From Neorickettsia findlayensis (lineage in GTDB: Bacteria > Pseudomonadota > Alphaproteobacteria > Rickettsiales > Anaplasmataceae): 64,000 nt of DNA. This document shows, in pieces, positions 34,982 through 44,064 of this stretch (the stretch's first letter is position 1; every line of letters starts with the position of its first letter). The notes under the pieces were generated by a model that saw only the letters and a program-made list of their open reading frames with translations, was not told the DNA's origin and did not search any database. Location: the NCBI RefSeq assembly GCF_009856525.1, contig NZ_CP047224.1:186001-250000 (forward strand), in the 5' to 3' direction. Made by a program: the position numbers and the translations under genes.

Positions 34982-35986
34982 GTGAGTTCTCATTTGGCTA
35001 TTGTTGGTGCGACCGAAATTATTGGAAGAGAATTGGTCAAGTTACTCGCCTATAGAGAGATGAAAAAGGAAAGCATTTCTTTTCTTGTCTCTAGGGAGCA
35101 TGCTGGGGTGCATATCGGTTTTGGTGAAAGCAGTGACGTCACTGTGCAAGATGTAGGTACGTATGACTTCTCCAAGGCTCGTTTGGCCTTTTTTGTCGGT
35201 GGGCGTGGAGTTGCTCATAATATTGCCGAACTTGCTGCAACGTCTGGATGTATTGTCTTGGATAGTAGCTCTTGTTTTAGAATGAGGGATGATGTACCGC
35301 TTGTGATCCCCGAAGTAAATCCACATGTCTTAAACTCTCTTCCTGATACGAGAATTATTTCTAGTCCTAGCTCACTCACGACGCAGATGTTATTACCTTT
35401 GAAGCCTTTGCATGATTTAGCGAAAATTTCCAGGATATGGGTTAGCACCTATCAATCGGTTTCGGATGCTGGAGAGGAAGGAATGGATGAGCTATATGAG
35501 AGTACAAAACGTAGATTTGCTTTTGCTCAGGAGAAGCCATGTGTGTTCCCGAGAAATATAGAATTTAATTGTGTCCCGCAGGTGGGAGAGTTAGATGAGC
35601 AAAACTTCTGTGACGAAGAAATAAGTCTTATGAGAGAAACCAAAAAGGTTTTGGAAGACTGTTCGGTAGAGGTGTTTCCCACATGTGTACGGGTTCCAGT
35701 TTTTGTTGGTCACGCGCAGAGTATAACCGTGGAGTTCAAGGAAAACATTTCCGAAGGTGATGTTTATGAAATTCTTTCAGATGCTGAAGGGGTAGCTTTC
35801 TTAAGGAAAGGCTATAAGTGTCAGCCGGAAGTTGTTGGGTATGATGATGTTTTTGTTTCACGATTGAGATTCCATTCTCCACGTATGTTGTCTATGTGGG
35901 TGGTTGCAGATAACTTGAGGAAAGGTGGTGCGCTGAATCTTCTCCATATTTATGATCTTCTATCTAGTGTACACGGTTGGAAATAG
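34982..35986 (+). CDS. Aspartate-semialdehyde dehydrogenase-like protein lacking the catalytic cysteine
   Basis: 334 residues, collinear with Asd, which reduces aspartyl phosphate to the semialdehyde in the lysine, diaminopimelate, threonine and methionine pathway. Family blocks are clear: IVGATEIIGRELVKLL, FRMRDDVPLVIPEVNPH, STYQSVSDAGEEGMDEL, VRVPVFVGH and VADNLRKGGALN. The nucleophile motif NPNCST(I/T)Q is replaced by SPSSLTTQ (residues 128-135), so the cysteine is Ser131. The NADP loop GATGxVG is GATEIIG, and the usual GHSE is GHAQ. The frame is intact. I infer a protein that no longer has normal dehydrogenase activity, yet is maintained. It starts with GTG at 34982, 66 nt after dnaA. No other lysine pathway gene is in the window. 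Confidence 0.78.
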   Translation: MSSHLAIVGATEIIGRELVKLLAYREMKKESISFLVSREHAGVHIGFGESSDVTVQDVGTYDFSKARLAFFVGGRGVAHNIAELAATSGCIVLDSSSCFRMRDDVPLVIPEVNPHVLNSLPDTRIISSPSSLTTQMLLPLKPLHDLAKISRIWVSTYQSVSDAGEEGMDELYESTKRRFAFAQEKPCVFPRNIEFNCVPQVGELDEQNFCDEEISLMRETKKVLEDCSVEVFPTCVRVPVFVGHAQSITVEFKENISEGDVYEILSDAEGVAFLRKGYKCQPEVVGYDDVFVSRLRFHSPRMLSMWVVADNLRKGGALNLLHIYDLLSSVHGWK

Positions 35987-36098
35987 CATTCTATATTTGG
36001 TTTCTGGCTTGATGTTATGGAAAAAGTTGCTTGGGTTGGTGTTCTGTTATGTGTGCTCCCTTCTACCAGAAAGGAGATTATACTTCCATCTCGTTCAT

Positions 36099-36115
36099 AA
36101 ACAGATTGTCTGTTT
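36099..36115. repeat. Small perfect hairpin after the asd-like gene
   Basis: AAACAGA-TTG-TCTGTTT forms a 7-bp stem with a 3-nt loop in the 246-nt gap between the convergent asd-like and rlmB genes. No T-run follows on either strand, so a terminator role is only possible. A looser pairing (TTTCTGG 36001-36007 with CCAGAAA 36066-36072) lies upstream. Confidence 0.35.
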
Positions 36116-36232
36116 GTAAAGTTTAAGTGAGAACTATTCATTGTCGATTGCTGTCTATCATCAAACACGACGCGCGAGTTATTACTTCAAATGAACTAGC
36201 TTGCCGGGCTTTAAGTTCATTCTATGAAGGGT

Positions 36233-36964
36233 TTACTCACTACTGCAAAACTGAAACATTGCTATGGCAGCCGCGTTGGAAACATTAATACTGTCAAAGT
36301 TTTTATCAGTGTACATTGGTATAGAGAGGGTTTGATCACATCTGTTTTTGAGGAGATGTGAGACGCCTTTTCCTTCTGAGCCAAGTATAAAGGCGACTTT
36401 ATCTGGGAATCCTATTTCTGTTAACTTAGAACTCGCTCCTCCATCCAGAGCATAGCAAAAATAGCCATTCTCTTGAAGAATCTTTATTGCATTTGTAAGG
36501 TTTGCTATTGTGCAGACTGGTATACTCTCTAATGCGCCGCTGGCTGCTTTCGCGATAACAGAAGTTTCACTTGGCGAATGTCGTTCTTTCACCACAATTG
36601 CGTCTACCCCAAAGGCTTTGGACGACCTTAGTATGTTACCAACGTTGAATGGGTCAGTGATTCCATCCAGTATCATAATCAGTGATCTTTTTCGGATGCT
36701 TTTTAGCACATTCCTTAGCTCGGGTTGTGAGAGTTTTTCAGTTATTACTGCTATTCCTTGGTGAAGTGCGTCCCTTCCGCAAATCTTCGTAATTTCTGTA
36801 TTTTCACAAAAAGAAATATTAGGCAATCTAGAGCGTTCGAGTAATGGTAAGTAAACAGCCTTTTTTTCTCTAGCGATGAAGATAGATAAGATATTTCTCT
36901 CGGGATTTTTTATCGCTGCCACGGCAGCATGTTTCCCAAATATTACTATCTTCTCCTGTTGCAC
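36233..36964 (-). CDS. rlmB: SpoU/TrmH-family RNA 2'-O-methyltransferase (RlmB-like)
   Basis: 243 residues. An N-terminal substrate-binding part (IVIFGKHAAVAAIKN) is followed by the knotted SPOUT domain with the three motifs: DGITDPFNVGNILRSSKAFG (motif 1, near residue 97), FILGSEGKGVSHLL (motif 2) and SINVSNAAAIAMF (motif 3). The GKHAV-like start fits RlmB, which methylates G2251 of 23S rRNA; another TrmH-family specificity cannot be excluded. It is convergent with the asd-like gene and divergent from tRNA-Tyr. Confidence 0.88.
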   Translation of the reverse strand: MQQEKIVIFGKHAAVAAIKNPERNILSIFIAREKKAVYLPLLERSRLPNISFCENTEITKICGRDALHQGIAVITEKLSQPELRNVLKSIRKRSLIMILDGITDPFNVGNILRSSKAFGVDAIVVKERHSPSETSVIAKAASGALESIPVCTIANLTNAIKILQENGYFCYALDGGASSKLTEIGFPDKVAFILGSEGKGVSHLLKNRCDQTLSIPMYTDKNFDSINVSNAAAIAMFQFCSSE

Positions 36965-36986
36965 TTGCTTGATAGAGTGTTAGAAT
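36959..36986 (+). promoter_or_regulatory. Possible promoter of tRNA-Tyr/tRNA-Gly
   Basis: TTGCAC (36959-36964), a 16-nt spacer and TAGAAT (36981-36986), 53 nt before tRNA-Tyr. The -35 overlaps the start codon of the divergent rlmB gene. Pattern match only. Confidence 0.42.
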
Positions 36987-37039
36987 ATCACGACGACTGA
37001 TCTTAGCAAAAAAACTTTGCGCGTTACAGTGTTGTATTA

Positions 37040-37122
37040 GGAGGGATGGCTGAGTGGTCAAAAGCAGCAGACTGTAAATCTGCCGACGTGAGTCTACGTA
37101 GGTTCAAATCCTTCTCCCTCCA
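37040..37122 (+). tRNA. tRNA-Tyr (GTA anticodon)
   Basis: 83-nt type II tRNA with a long variable arm. The acceptor GGAGGGA (37040-37046) pairs with TCCCTCC (37115-37121), and the discriminator is A. Anticodon loop CTGTAAA, GTA at 37074-37076. CCA is not encoded. It is followed by tRNA-Gly after 8 nt; the Tyr-Gly pair is an old arrangement often found before tuf or ribosomal genes. Confidence 0.96.
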
Positions 37123-37130
37123 GGTTTTGT

Positions 37131-37201
37131 GCGGGTGTAATTCAATGGTAGAATATCAGCCTTCCAAGCTGGTTGTGTGGGTTCGATTCCCATCATCCGC
37201 T
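37131..37201 (+). tRNA. tRNA-Gly (TCC anticodon)
   Basis: 71-nt cloverleaf: acceptor GCGGGTG/CATCCGC with one G-U pair, short D loop AATGGTA, anticodon loop CTTCCAA with TCC at 37163-37165, T arm GTGGG-TTCGATT-CCCAT (last pair G-T). CCA is not encoded. It lies 89 nt before rpsJ. Confidence 0.95.
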
Positions 37202-37290
37202 CTCCGTTTCCTTTTTATTGTAGTGATTTGGGCGCTTTTGCGGTGATTGGGCCTTTTAATTGTTCGAGTTTTGGGTAGAATGTATCTAGT

Positions 37291-37602
37291 ATGAAGAAAA
37301 TTAGGATAAAGCTTAAGTCATTCGACAGCGGGGTTCTGCACCGTTCGACAAAAGAGATTGTCATGGCAGCTAAGCGTAATGGTGCTCTAGTTTCAGGGCC
37401 AATACCTTTGCCGACTAGGGTGAGCCGTTATACGGTGAATAAGTCTCCCCATGTTGATAAGAAATCCCGTGAGCAATTCCAGCTTGCGGTGCACAAGTGC
37501 CTTCTGGAGCTGTCGAGTTTTAACGCCCATCTTTTGAGCACCTTTACGAATTTTCAGTTGCCAGCTGGGGTTGATATAAGTGTTGAGGTGAGAGATGAGT
37601 AG
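37291..37602 (+). CDS. rpsJ: 30S ribosomal protein uS10
   Basis: 103 residues, the family length. Recognised by KIRIKLKSFDSGVLHRSTKEIV, GPIPLPTRVSRYTVNKSPHVDKKSREQF and the LPAGVDISVEV end. It opens the S10-spc-alpha ribosomal cluster (37.3-50.1 kb), whose genes are all on the plus strand with gaps below about 45 nt. tRNA-Tyr and tRNA-Gly stand before it instead of the usual tuf gene. uS10 also acts in antitermination as NusE. It overlaps rplC by 8 nt. Confidence 0.97.
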   Translation: MKKIRIKLKSFDSGVLHRSTKEIVMAAKRNGALVSGPIPLPTRVSRYTVNKSPHVDKKSREQFQLAVHKCLLELSSFNAHLLSTFTNFQLPAGVDISVEVRDE

Positions 37603-38227
37603 GGTTGGTTTGTTGCTGAAGAAAGTTGGCTGTACCTCGGTTTACGACGATCGATTGTCTTTGATTCCGGTTACGCTTCTTCAATTAGAGGAGAATGTTG
37701 TTCTTTCCGCTGAAGAGAAGGATGGTTTTGTTGTCACAAAGATCTCGTTTGGGGCGAAGAAGCTCAAAAAGCCGCAGTTGGTGTACTTGAAGAAACTTGG
37801 TCTAGAAAGAGGTGGTAAGGTTGTTGAATTTCGTGTTTCGCCTCGTTTTGTGCCAGAGCCGCTTAAATCTCTTACGGTAGAGCATTTTCGTCCTGGCCAG
37901 TATGTTGATGCTGTTGGGACAAGTATAGGAAAAGGTTTCGCTGGTGTCATGAAAAGGCATAATTTTGCCGGTTTGAGGGCTTCTCACGGTGTTTCTATAT
38001 CGCATAGATCAGGTGGATCTACAGGGCAGTGTCAGGATCCTGGAAAGGTTTTTAAAGGAAAAAAAATGGCGGGGCATATGGGTAATGCGAGAGTTACCAT
38101 ACAGAATCTGCTAGTTCAGTTGGTAGATGTCGAGAACCGTCTTATAGGTGTGCGCGGGAGCGTTCCTGGTTGCAAGAATTCCTACGTTTTATTGAGAGAT
38201 GCGTTGAAAAAAGGTGAGTTTGCGTGA
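37595..38227 (+). CDS. rplC: 50S ribosomal protein uL3
   Basis: 210 residues. Contains the uL3 signature [20 protein letters not shown] followed by [45 protein letters not shown] split across the glycine-rich loop that reaches the peptidyl transferase centre. It starts 8 nt inside rpsJ and its TGA shares one base with the rplD ATG, indicating tight translational coupling. Confidence 0.97.
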   Translation: MSRVGLLLKKVGCTSVYDDRLSLIPVTLLQLEENVVLSAEEKDGFVVTKISFGAKKLKKPQLVYLKKLGLERGGKVVEFRVSPRFVPEPLKSLTVEHFRPGQYVDAVGTSIGKGFAGVMKRHNFAGLRASHGVSISHRSGGSTGQCQDPGKVFKGKKMAGHMGNARVTIQNLLVQLVDVENRLIGVRGSVPGCKNSYVLLRDALKKGEFA

Positions 38228-38871
38228 TGAGTAGTCTAGAGGTGGGAGTTTTGGATTTTGGTGCCAGCAGTCTGGCGGGGAGTATCGCGGTTGATCGTGC
38301 ACTTATAGAGGTGCCGTTTCGCCCTGATCTGCTGAGTCTTGTAATAAATTGGCAGCTTGCAAAAAGACGTGCTGGCACTCACAAGACGAAGGGTATCTCT
38401 GAGGTTAGTGGTACCACTAGAAAACCGTATAGACAGAAGGGCACCGGTAGGGCAAGACAAGGTAGTTTGCGTGCTCCTCAGTTTCGTAAGGGTGGAATTG
38501 TCTTTGGGCCAGTAGTGAGGCAGCATGGTTTCTCTGTCAATAAAAAGGTTAGATCTCTTGCCCTTCGTTCAGCTTTATCAATGAGATTTGCTGAGGGTCG
38601 CTTGTTTGTGCTCGAGAGTTGCAAGTTGGGTGAGTATAAAGCTGCCGCGTTACTGAGATGGCTTACTTCAAATACCGAGTTATCTGCAGGTAAGAAATTT
38701 CTTATTGTAACAGAGGAAAAAAACGAAAGTCTGCTCAGGGCGGCTTCAAATTTACATTGGGTTAAGGTCTTATGGGGATCGTCTGCTAATGTATACGATG
38801 TAGTCTTGCATGACTTCGTGCTGCTCGAAAAGGCATCTGTTGATGTATTAGTTGAGAGGTTGCTGAAATGA
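38227..38871 (+). CDS. rplD: 50S ribosomal protein uL4
   Basis: 214 residues from the ATG at 38227 (a GTG at 38224 adds one residue). Family blocks: [37 protein letters not shown] and [12 protein letters not shown], the loop that lines the exit tunnel. In E. coli uL4 also represses the S10 operon; I cannot see whether that holds here. It overlaps rplW by 4 nt. Confidence 0.97.
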   Translation: MSSLEVGVLDFGASSLAGSIAVDRALIEVPFRPDLLSLVINWQLAKRRAGTHKTKGISEVSGTTRKPYRQKGTGRARQGSLRAPQFRKGGIVFGPVVRQHGFSVNKKVRSLALRSALSMRFAEGRLFVLESCKLGEYKAAALLRWLTSNTELSAGKKFLIVTEEKNESLLRAASNLHWVKVLWGSSANVYDVVLHDFVLLEKASVDVLVERLLK

Positions 38872-39152
38872 GGCTCGATTTAATAGGCCCTTTGGTGGTC
38901 ACTGAGAAGTCATGTTTGCTAAAGGATTCATTGGGAAAGGTTTCGGTTTTCGCGCCTGTCTCTGCGACCAAGCAGCAAGTTAGGTCCCTTTTCTTGAAAA
39001 AGTTCAAGGACATAAAGATTCTTGCAGTTAATTCCGTCCTTACTCATGGGAAGAGTAAGCGTTTTAAGGGTAAATCAGGTAAACGCTCTGATAGGAAAAA
39101 GTTTATCCTTACTATAGATGGTGGTTCCCAGCTTGATTTAGGTAGGTTGTAG
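38868..39152 (+). CDS. rplW: 50S ribosomal protein uL23
   Basis: 94 residues, slightly short for the family (about 98-100). Recognised by [49 protein letters not shown]. It sits at the exit of the peptide tunnel, where SRP and trigger factor dock. It follows rplD with a 4-nt overlap; rplB begins 4 nt after its stop. Confidence 0.95.
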   Translation: MRLDLIGPLVVTEKSCLLKDSLGKVSVFAPVSATKQQVRSLFLKKFKDIKILAVNSVLTHGKSKRFKGKSGKRSDRKKFILTIDGGSQLDLGRL

Positions 39153-39156
39153 GGTT

Positions 39157-39996
39157 ATGCCGGTTAAGAATTTAAAGCCTTTTAATGCCTCCTCCAGGGG
39201 TGCGGTCTTGATTGATTATTCTGGAGTCTGGCGTGGGTCGCCCGAGAAAAAATTACTTGTTCCCAAGAGATCAGGTTCTGGTAGGAATAATGCTGGTCGG
39301 ATTACCGTTAGGCATAGGGGTGGTAGAGGTAAAGTAAGATATAGGTTGGTCAGTTTTAGTCGTTTTTCGTCTGGTACTCCGCTTTTCACAAAGGCGGTTG
39401 TTGAGAGAATTGAGTATGATCCCAATAGAACAGCGTTTATTGCTTTAGTTCGTGATTCCAAGACTGGTCTGCGTTCGTACATTATTGCTCCAGAGGGTCT
39501 TAAGAAGGGTGATGTACTTTCAACAGATGTTTTTGATGATATTGCTCCAGGGTCGTGTATGCCCTTAGAAAAGGTACCTCTGGGTACGGCGGTACACAAT
39601 ATTGAGTTGAAACCCGGTGCTGGAGGGCAGCTTGTTCGTTCTGCAGGTAGTAGTGCGCGTGTGATTGCCAGGGATGGGAATTACACACTTGTTAGTTTGC
39701 CTTCCGGAGAGAAGCGGTTGATTCTGTCAACCTGTCGTGTTACGATTGGCACGGTTTCCAACGCGGATAGAGAAAATACTAAGCTAGGTAAGGCTGGAAG
39801 GTCTAGATGGCTTGGTAGAAGACCCTCCGTGAGAGGTGTTGCGATGAACCCGGTAGATCATCCTATGGGTGGAGGAGAAGGAAAAACTTCGGGTGGGCGT
39901 CACCCTGTTTCTCCTTGGGGCTTCTCTAGCAAGGGTAAGAAAACTAGGAATCCCAATAAGTTGAGCTCGAAGTTTATTAAGTCGAAGAAGAGGTAG
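39157..39996 (+). CDS. rplB: 50S ribosomal protein uL2
   Basis: 279 residues, normal length. [48 protein letters not shown] and the C-terminal [17 protein letters not shown] with its conserved histidine near the peptidyl transferase centre are visible. It is essential for subunit joining. Followed by rpsS after 8 nt. Confidence 0.98.
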   Translation: MPVKNLKPFNASSRGAVLIDYSGVWRGSPEKKLLVPKRSGSGRNNAGRITVRHRGGRGKVRYRLVSFSRFSSGTPLFTKAVVERIEYDPNRTAFIALVRDSKTGLRSYIIAPEGLKKGDVLSTDVFDDIAPGSCMPLEKVPLGTAVHNIELKPGAGGQLVRSAGSSARVIARDGNYTLVSLPSGEKRLILSTCRVTIGTVSNADRENTKLGKAGRSRWLGRRPSVRGVAMNPVDHPMGGGEGKTSGGRHPVSPWGFSSKGKKTRNPNKLSSKFIKSKKR

Positions 39997-40004
39997 TGTT
40001 TTAT

Positions 40005-40280
40005 ATGCCTAGGTCTGTCTGGAAGGGTCCATTCTGCGATAACTATGTTATAAAGTTAGCGAGAAGAGCTAGAGGCAATCCTAATGCTCTGATCAAGATA
40101 AGGTCGAGAAGGTCTGTTATACTCCCTGCTTTTGTTGGCTATACTTTTGGAGTCTACAATGGCAAAGTGTTTATTCCTGTTAAAGTGAATGAGAACATGG
40201 TTGGTCACAAGTTTGGTGAATTCTCTCCGACTAGGACATTTAACGGACATAGTGGAGATAGAAAGGTGAACAAAAAATGA
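40005..40280 (+). CDS. rpsS: 30S ribosomal protein uS19
   Basis: 91 residues from the ATG at 40005; a GTG at 39996 overlapping the rplB stop would add three residues. [58 protein letters not shown] in pieces fit uS19 exactly. It overlaps rplV by 4 nt. Confidence 0.96.
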   Translation: MPRSVWKGPFCDNYVIKLARRARGNPNALIKIRSRRSVILPAFVGYTFGVYNGKVFIPVKVNENMVGHKFGEFSPTRTFNGHSGDRKVNKK

Positions 40281-40618
40281 GAGCTGAGTACAGAAATATG
40301 AAATCAAGTGTCCAGAAGATAAATCTGGTTGCTGATGTAATTCGTGGTAAGGGTGTCGGTGCTGCGAGATCGCAGCTTTTGTTTTTGAAAAAGGCTTTAG
40401 CTAGGCCACTTTCTAAGGTTTTGATGTCGTCTGTTGCAAATGCTCAAAATAACTTTGGCGTCGATCCAGATAATTTGTACGTGAAGGAAGTTTTTGTGGG
40501 TAAGGGAATGTCTCTAAAGAGGTTTGCTGCTCGTGCACGTGGTAGATCTGCTTCTATTAGAAAGCACTACTCGAATGTATCTATATTATTAGGGGTTTTG
40601 GATGGGTCAAAAGGTTAA
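40277..40618 (+). CDS. rplV: 50S ribosomal protein uL22
   Basis: 113 residues. [25 protein letters not shown] at the start and [24 protein letters not shown] ([20 protein letters not shown]) toward the end mark uL22, which lines the exit tunnel. It overlaps rpsC by 17 nt, the longest overlap in the cluster. Confidence 0.96.
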   Translation: MRAEYRNMKSSVQKINLVADVIRGKGVGAARSQLLFLKKALARPLSKVLMSSVANAQNNFGVDPDNLYVKEVFVGKGMSLKRFAARARGRSASIRKHYSNVSILLGVLDGSKG

Positions 40619-41237
40619 TCCTGTTGGTTTTAGGTTGTGGACACACGGTTCGCATGCTTCTATTTGGTATAGTAAGCCTTGCGATTACGCTAGGACTGTT
40701 ACCGAAGATTATTTTATTACCAAGTATGTGGAAAGTAGCTTTGCTCATGTTGGTATATCCAAAGTGATTATAAAACGAAAGGGTGCAGCTTGTGATATTA
40801 CACTTTATTGTGTAAAACCTGGTCTGATAATTGGGAGAAAGGGTGCTGATCTTGAATCTTTCAAGCTTAAGTTGAATAAAAAGTTTGGTTTTATTCCAAA
40901 TCTAAACATAGTCGAGGTAAAGAAGCCTAACAGCAGTGCGGTATTAGTGGCGAAGAGTATTGCTTTTCAACTTGAGAAACGTTCTTCTTTTAGAAGGGTG
41001 ATAAAAAAAGCCATAGCTACTGTGATGAGGGAGAGCGATGTGAGGGGTGTGAAGGTTGCTTGTTCTGGCAGGCTGTCCGGAGCTGAAATTGCTCGTACAG
41101 AAGTTTTTAAAGAAGGTTCCGTTCCTCTGCATACTATGAGGGCTGATATTGACTATTGGGTCGCTGAAGCTCACACGACGTACGGTGTGATAGGTGTAAA
41201 GGTTTGGATATACAGAGGTAACATATTTAGGGTATAG
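40602..41237 (+). CDS. rpsC: 30S ribosomal protein uS3
   Basis: 211 residues, somewhat shorter than E. coli (233) because the C-terminal tail is trimmed. [13 protein letters not shown] at the start, the KH domain loop GLIIGRKGADLE, SGRLSGAEIART and LHTMRADIDYWVAEAHTTYGVIGVKVWIYRG fit the family. It helps form the mRNA entry site of the 30S subunit. Confidence 0.97.
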   Translation: MGQKVNPVGFRLWTHGSHASIWYSKPCDYARTVTEDYFITKYVESSFAHVGISKVIIKRKGAACDITLYCVKPGLIIGRKGADLESFKLKLNKKFGFIPNLNIVEVKKPNSSAVLVAKSIAFQLEKRSSFRRVIKKAIATVMRESDVRGVKVACSGRLSGAEIARTEVFKEGSVPLHTMRADIDYWVAEAHTTYGVIGVKVWIYRGNIFRV

Positions 41238-41252
41238 TGGTTTTAGCTTGTT

Positions 41253-41672
41253 ATGCTTGCACCAAAGAAATTAAAGCACAAGAAGTTTAGAAAAGTTAGG
41301 TTTTCAGATGCGAGTGCTAGGGGTTCTGAGTTAGCTTTCGGGGAGTTTGGTCTCAAGGCAATTGGGAGTGCTAGGCTCAATGGGAGGCAAATAGAATCTG
41401 CACGTAGAGTGATAACCAGAATTGTTTCAAAAACAGGAAAGCTTTGGATAAATGTTTTTCCAGGAATTCCTCTGACGCGTAAGCCCACTGATGTTCGGAT
41501 GGGTGGTGGTAAGGGCTCTGTCGACTCTTACATTTTTGCTATTTCTCCAGGTAGGGTGCTTTTTGAGCTGGGTGGTGTGGACAGGGAAAGGGCTAAGCTT
41601 GCTCTATGCAAGGCGTCTGCTAAGCTTCCTTTTGCTGCGAAATTTGTTGAGAGGGTATCTTCTGAGCTATGA
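41253..41672 (+). CDS. rplP: 50S ribosomal protein uL16
   Basis: 139 residues. LKHKKFRKVRF, FGEFGLKAIGSARLNGRQIESARRVITR, KPTDVRMGGGKGSVDSYIF are typical of uL16, which binds the A-site region and 5S rRNA. It starts 15 nt after rpsC and overlaps rpmC by 4 nt. Confidence 0.97.
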   Translation: MLAPKKLKHKKFRKVRFSDASARGSELAFGEFGLKAIGSARLNGRQIESARRVITRIVSKTGKLWINVFPGIPLTRKPTDVRMGGGKGSVDSYIFAISPGRVLFELGGVDRERAKLALCKASAKLPFAAKFVERVSSEL

Positions 41673-41863
41673 GAATATCTGATATTAGAGCTAGGTCTAA
41701 TAAAGAACTGATGGAATTGCTTTCCTCTATGAGAGCTGAGTTGTTTACTATTCGTCTCAGAGTTTCCTCTTCTGAGCCTGGAGTCAGGTCCACTTCTAAA
41801 AGGTTTATCCGTAGGGATATTGCACGAATATTGACATGTTTGCGAGAAAGTAAAGGGAGTTAA
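41669..41863 (+). CDS. rpmC: 50S ribosomal protein uL29
   Basis: 64 residues, the family length. SNKELMELLSSMRAELFTIRLRVSS and the end RFIRRDIARILTCLRES match uL29, a two-helix protein by the tunnel exit. It overlaps rplP by 4 nt and lies 1 nt before rpsQ. Confidence 0.93.
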   Translation: MRISDIRARSNKELMELLSSMRAELFTIRLRVSSSEPGVRSTSKRFIRRDIARILTCLRESKGS

Positions 41864-41864
41864 G

Positions 41865-42089
41865 ATGTCCGCGTTGATATTAGAAGGTGTTGCCGTTAGA
41901 GATTCTTTGTCTAAGACGGTTAAGGTCAGGGTCACTCGCAAGGTGTCTCATCCGAAATATAAGAAGGTTTTGCATCTTTCAAAATCTTATTTGGCGCATG
42001 ATGAAGAAAATGTTGTCCGGGCCGGACAGGTGGTTAGGATTCGAGCTGTTAGGCCTATGTCTGCTCGAAAGGCGTGGTTGGTAGTTTAG
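41865..42089 (+). CDS. rpsQ: 30S ribosomal protein uS17
   Basis: 74 residues, about ten shorter than many uS17 proteins. EGVAVRDSLSKTVKVRVTRKVSHPKYKKVL and VRAGQVVRIRAVRPMSARKAWLVV carry the OB-fold signature. Located between rpmC and rplN. Confidence 0.94.
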   Translation: MSALILEGVAVRDSLSKTVKVRVTRKVSHPKYKKVLHLSKSYLAHDEENVVRAGQVVRIRAVRPMSARKAWLVV

Positions 42090-42106
42090 GTAGTTGTCTT
42101 GGATTT

Positions 42107-42466
42107 ATGATAAAAAAAGAAACTGTGTTGGATGTAGCTGACAATTCAGGTGCTAAAAAGGTTTTGTGTATCGGTATCTCGGGTTCGAAGAAGACGGCTT
42201 CAATTGGTGATGTAATAACTGTCTCGGTGAAGAAGTGCGTTCCTGTGGGTAAAGTTTCTGCTGGTTCTGTACATAGAGCAGTTGTTGTACGAGTCAAGAA
42301 GAGATCTACTTCCAGTATTGTGGTTTTTGGTGATAATGCTGTTGTGCTTCTCAATAAGCAGAATGAAATGATAGGGACAAGGGTTTTTGGGCCTACGGAT
42401 AGTTTATTACGCCGTAATAAAGGTTTTGCAAAGATTTCCTCTCTGTCACAGGAGGTTTTTCAATGA
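42107..42466 (+). CDS. rplN: 50S ribosomal protein uL14
   Basis: 119 residues from the ATG at 42107; the frame is open to 42074, but family proteins start MI(Q/K)xETxLxVADNSGAK as here. SIGDVITVSVKKCVP, GSVHRAVVVRVKK, GTRVFGP are further blocks. First gene of the spc part. It overlaps rplX by 4 nt. Confidence 0.96.
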   Translation: MIKKETVLDVADNSGAKKVLCIGISGSKKTASIGDVITVSVKKCVPVGKVSAGSVHRAVVVRVKKRSTSSIVVFGDNAVVLLNKQNEMIGTRVFGPTDSLLRRNKGFAKISSLSQEVFQ

Positions 42467-42777
42467 GAAAGATTGTGTCCGGTGATCAAGTAAGGGTTAT
42501 TTCGGGCAGTGAAGCTGGTAAGGTAGGCATTGTGCGGAAAGTTCTTTATTCCTCTGTTGGTGGAAAAAAAGAAGTGCGCGTCGTTGTATCTGACGTGAAT
42601 GTTCGTAGGTTTATCAAGAAAACTCAAGCGGGGAAAAAGTTTGATACCAGGCCTTACCCGATTGCAGTTTCTAATATTGCTCTGCTTGCGGGGGATGGTT
42701 TTATCTCAAAGGTTGGCTTTCAATTAAAGGACGGTGCGAAGAGGCGGATCTTCAAAAGGACTGCCGAGTTTGTCTAG
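42463..42777 (+). CDS. rplX: 50S ribosomal protein uL24
   Basis: 104 residues, normal. KOW motif GDQVRVISGSEAGKVGIVRKV at the start, then NVRRFIKKTQ and YPIAVSNIALL. An early assembly protein of the 50S subunit. It follows rplN with a 4-nt overlap. Confidence 0.95.
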   Translation: MRKIVSGDQVRVISGSEAGKVGIVRKVLYSSVGGKKEVRVVVSDVNVRRFIKKTQAGKKFDTRPYPIAVSNIALLAGDGFISKVGFQLKDGAKRRIFKRTAEFV

Positions 42778-42792
42778 TTTGGGTATTTTAAG

Positions 42793-43326
42793 ATGCTTGG
42801 AAGTGAATATCATAAAAGTGCGTTGGCAAAGGTGATGAAAGAGGTCGGGGTAGATTCCTCTGTAAAAGCTCCAAGATTTGAGAAGGTGTGTCTCAGTATT
42901 GGATTAGGTAGTGCCAGTAGTGACAGTAAGCTCTTGGCTTCTGCTGTGGAAGATTTATCTCTCATAGCTGGGCAGAGAGCTGTGGTAACAGTTGCGAAGA
43001 AGTCTATATCTTCTTTCAAATTGCGTAAGGGCTTTCCAGTTGGTTGCCGGGTTACTCTTCGCAAGCAAAAGATGTTCGATTTTATAAACAGGCTATTGTA
43101 TGTGGCTTTACCTGATCAAAAGGATTTTAAAGGGTTTACGGCGGGAAATTTTGACGGACACGGTAATATGGCTTTTGGTTTGACGGAACACATCGTTTTT
43201 CCTGAAATAGATTTTGACAAAACTTATCGAGTAATTGGGATGAATGTTGTTGTTGTTACCACGGCTTCTACTGATCGGTTAGCACGAATCTTGTTATCTT
43301 GCTACGGGTTTCCGTTTAGGGATTAG
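42793..43326 (+). CDS. rplE: 50S ribosomal protein uL5
   Basis: 177 residues. [73 protein letters not shown] broken into family blocks match uL5, which binds 5S rRNA and contacts the P-site tRNA. Preceded by rplX at 15 nt, followed by rpsN at 17 nt. Confidence 0.97.
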   Translation: MLGSEYHKSALAKVMKEVGVDSSVKAPRFEKVCLSIGLGSASSDSKLLASAVEDLSLIAGQRAVVTVAKKSISSFKLRKGFPVGCRVTLRKQKMFDFINRLLYVALPDQKDFKGFTAGNFDGHGNMAFGLTEHIVFPEIDFDKTYRVIGMNVVVVTTASTDRLARILLSCYGFPFRD

Positions 43327-43343
43327 TATTTGGAATTTTTTGT

Positions 43344-43649
43344 ATGGCAAAAAAAGCTTTGGTAGTAAAAGACGAAAGGAAAAAAGCACTTGCGTGCCGT
43401 TCTAGAGAAAGGAGGTCCACCGTTCGCAATATGAGGAATGATAAAAGTATTTCACTCAAGGAGAGGATTGCGATTCAGGCGAAGCTTAATTCTCTTCCTA
43501 GAAATAGTTCTCCTGTGAGGAGTAAGAATAGGTGCTCGATAACTGGAAGACCCCGGGGTTATTATCGCAAGTTTGGTATCTCTAGGATACAGTTGCGTGT
43601 CTTGGCTAACTGGGGAAAGTTGCCTGGTGTTGTAAAATCTAGTTGGTAG
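43344..43649 (+). CDS. rpsN: 30S ribosomal protein uS14
   Basis: 101 residues, the long zinc-independent type. [29 protein letters not shown] contains the conserved core but only one of the zinc-type cysteines. It lies within the spc group between rplE and rpsH. Confidence 0.96.
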   Translation: MAKKALVVKDERKKALACRSRERRSTVRNMRNDKSISLKERIAIQAKLNSLPRNSSPVRSKNRCSITGRPRGYYRKFGISRIQLRVLANWGKLPGVVKSSW

Positions 43650-43668
43650 TTTTGTTGGAGGGTGTTGC

Positions 43669-44064
43669 GTGCCGAATAGCTTGATTGCAGATGCTGTTAC
43701 GAGAATTAGGAATGGACAAATGGCTAAGCTTCGGGAGGTCATCATATATCATTCTCGTATTCTGGTTGAAATAGCTGCCCTTCTCAAGGAGGAGGGTTAT
43801 ATTTCTGGATATGAGGTGGTTGAAATTAGGCCTTCTGTAAAGAGGATAATAATTAAGTTAAAGTATTATTGTGGGAAGCCGGTTATAAGTAAGTTGAAGC
43901 TCTTTTCGCGGCCGGGAAAGAGGATTTATTCGCGCGCACGTCAGATACCGAGGTTTTATGGAGAGCTGGGTATTTCGGTTCTTTCTACTTCTAGGGGCAT
44001 TTTGCCCTCCTACAAGGCTGTAAGCAGCAATTGCGGTGGTGAATTGTTATTTGGGGTGTATTAG
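43669..44064 (+). CDS. rpsH: 30S ribosomal protein uS8
   Basis: 131 residues with a GTG start at 43669, preceded by GGAGGGTG, a strong ribosome binding site. DAVTRIRNGQMAK, KPVISKLKLFSRPGKRIYS and GISVLSTSRGILPSYKA are diagnostic. uS8 binds 16S rRNA and in E. coli represses the spc operon. rplF begins on the base after its stop. Confidence 0.96.
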   Translation: MPNSLIADAVTRIRNGQMAKLREVIIYHSRILVEIAALLKEEGYISGYEVVEIRPSVKRIIIKLKYYCGKPVISKLKLFSRPGKRIYSRARQIPRFYGELGISVLSTSRGILPSYKAVSSNCGGELLFGVY

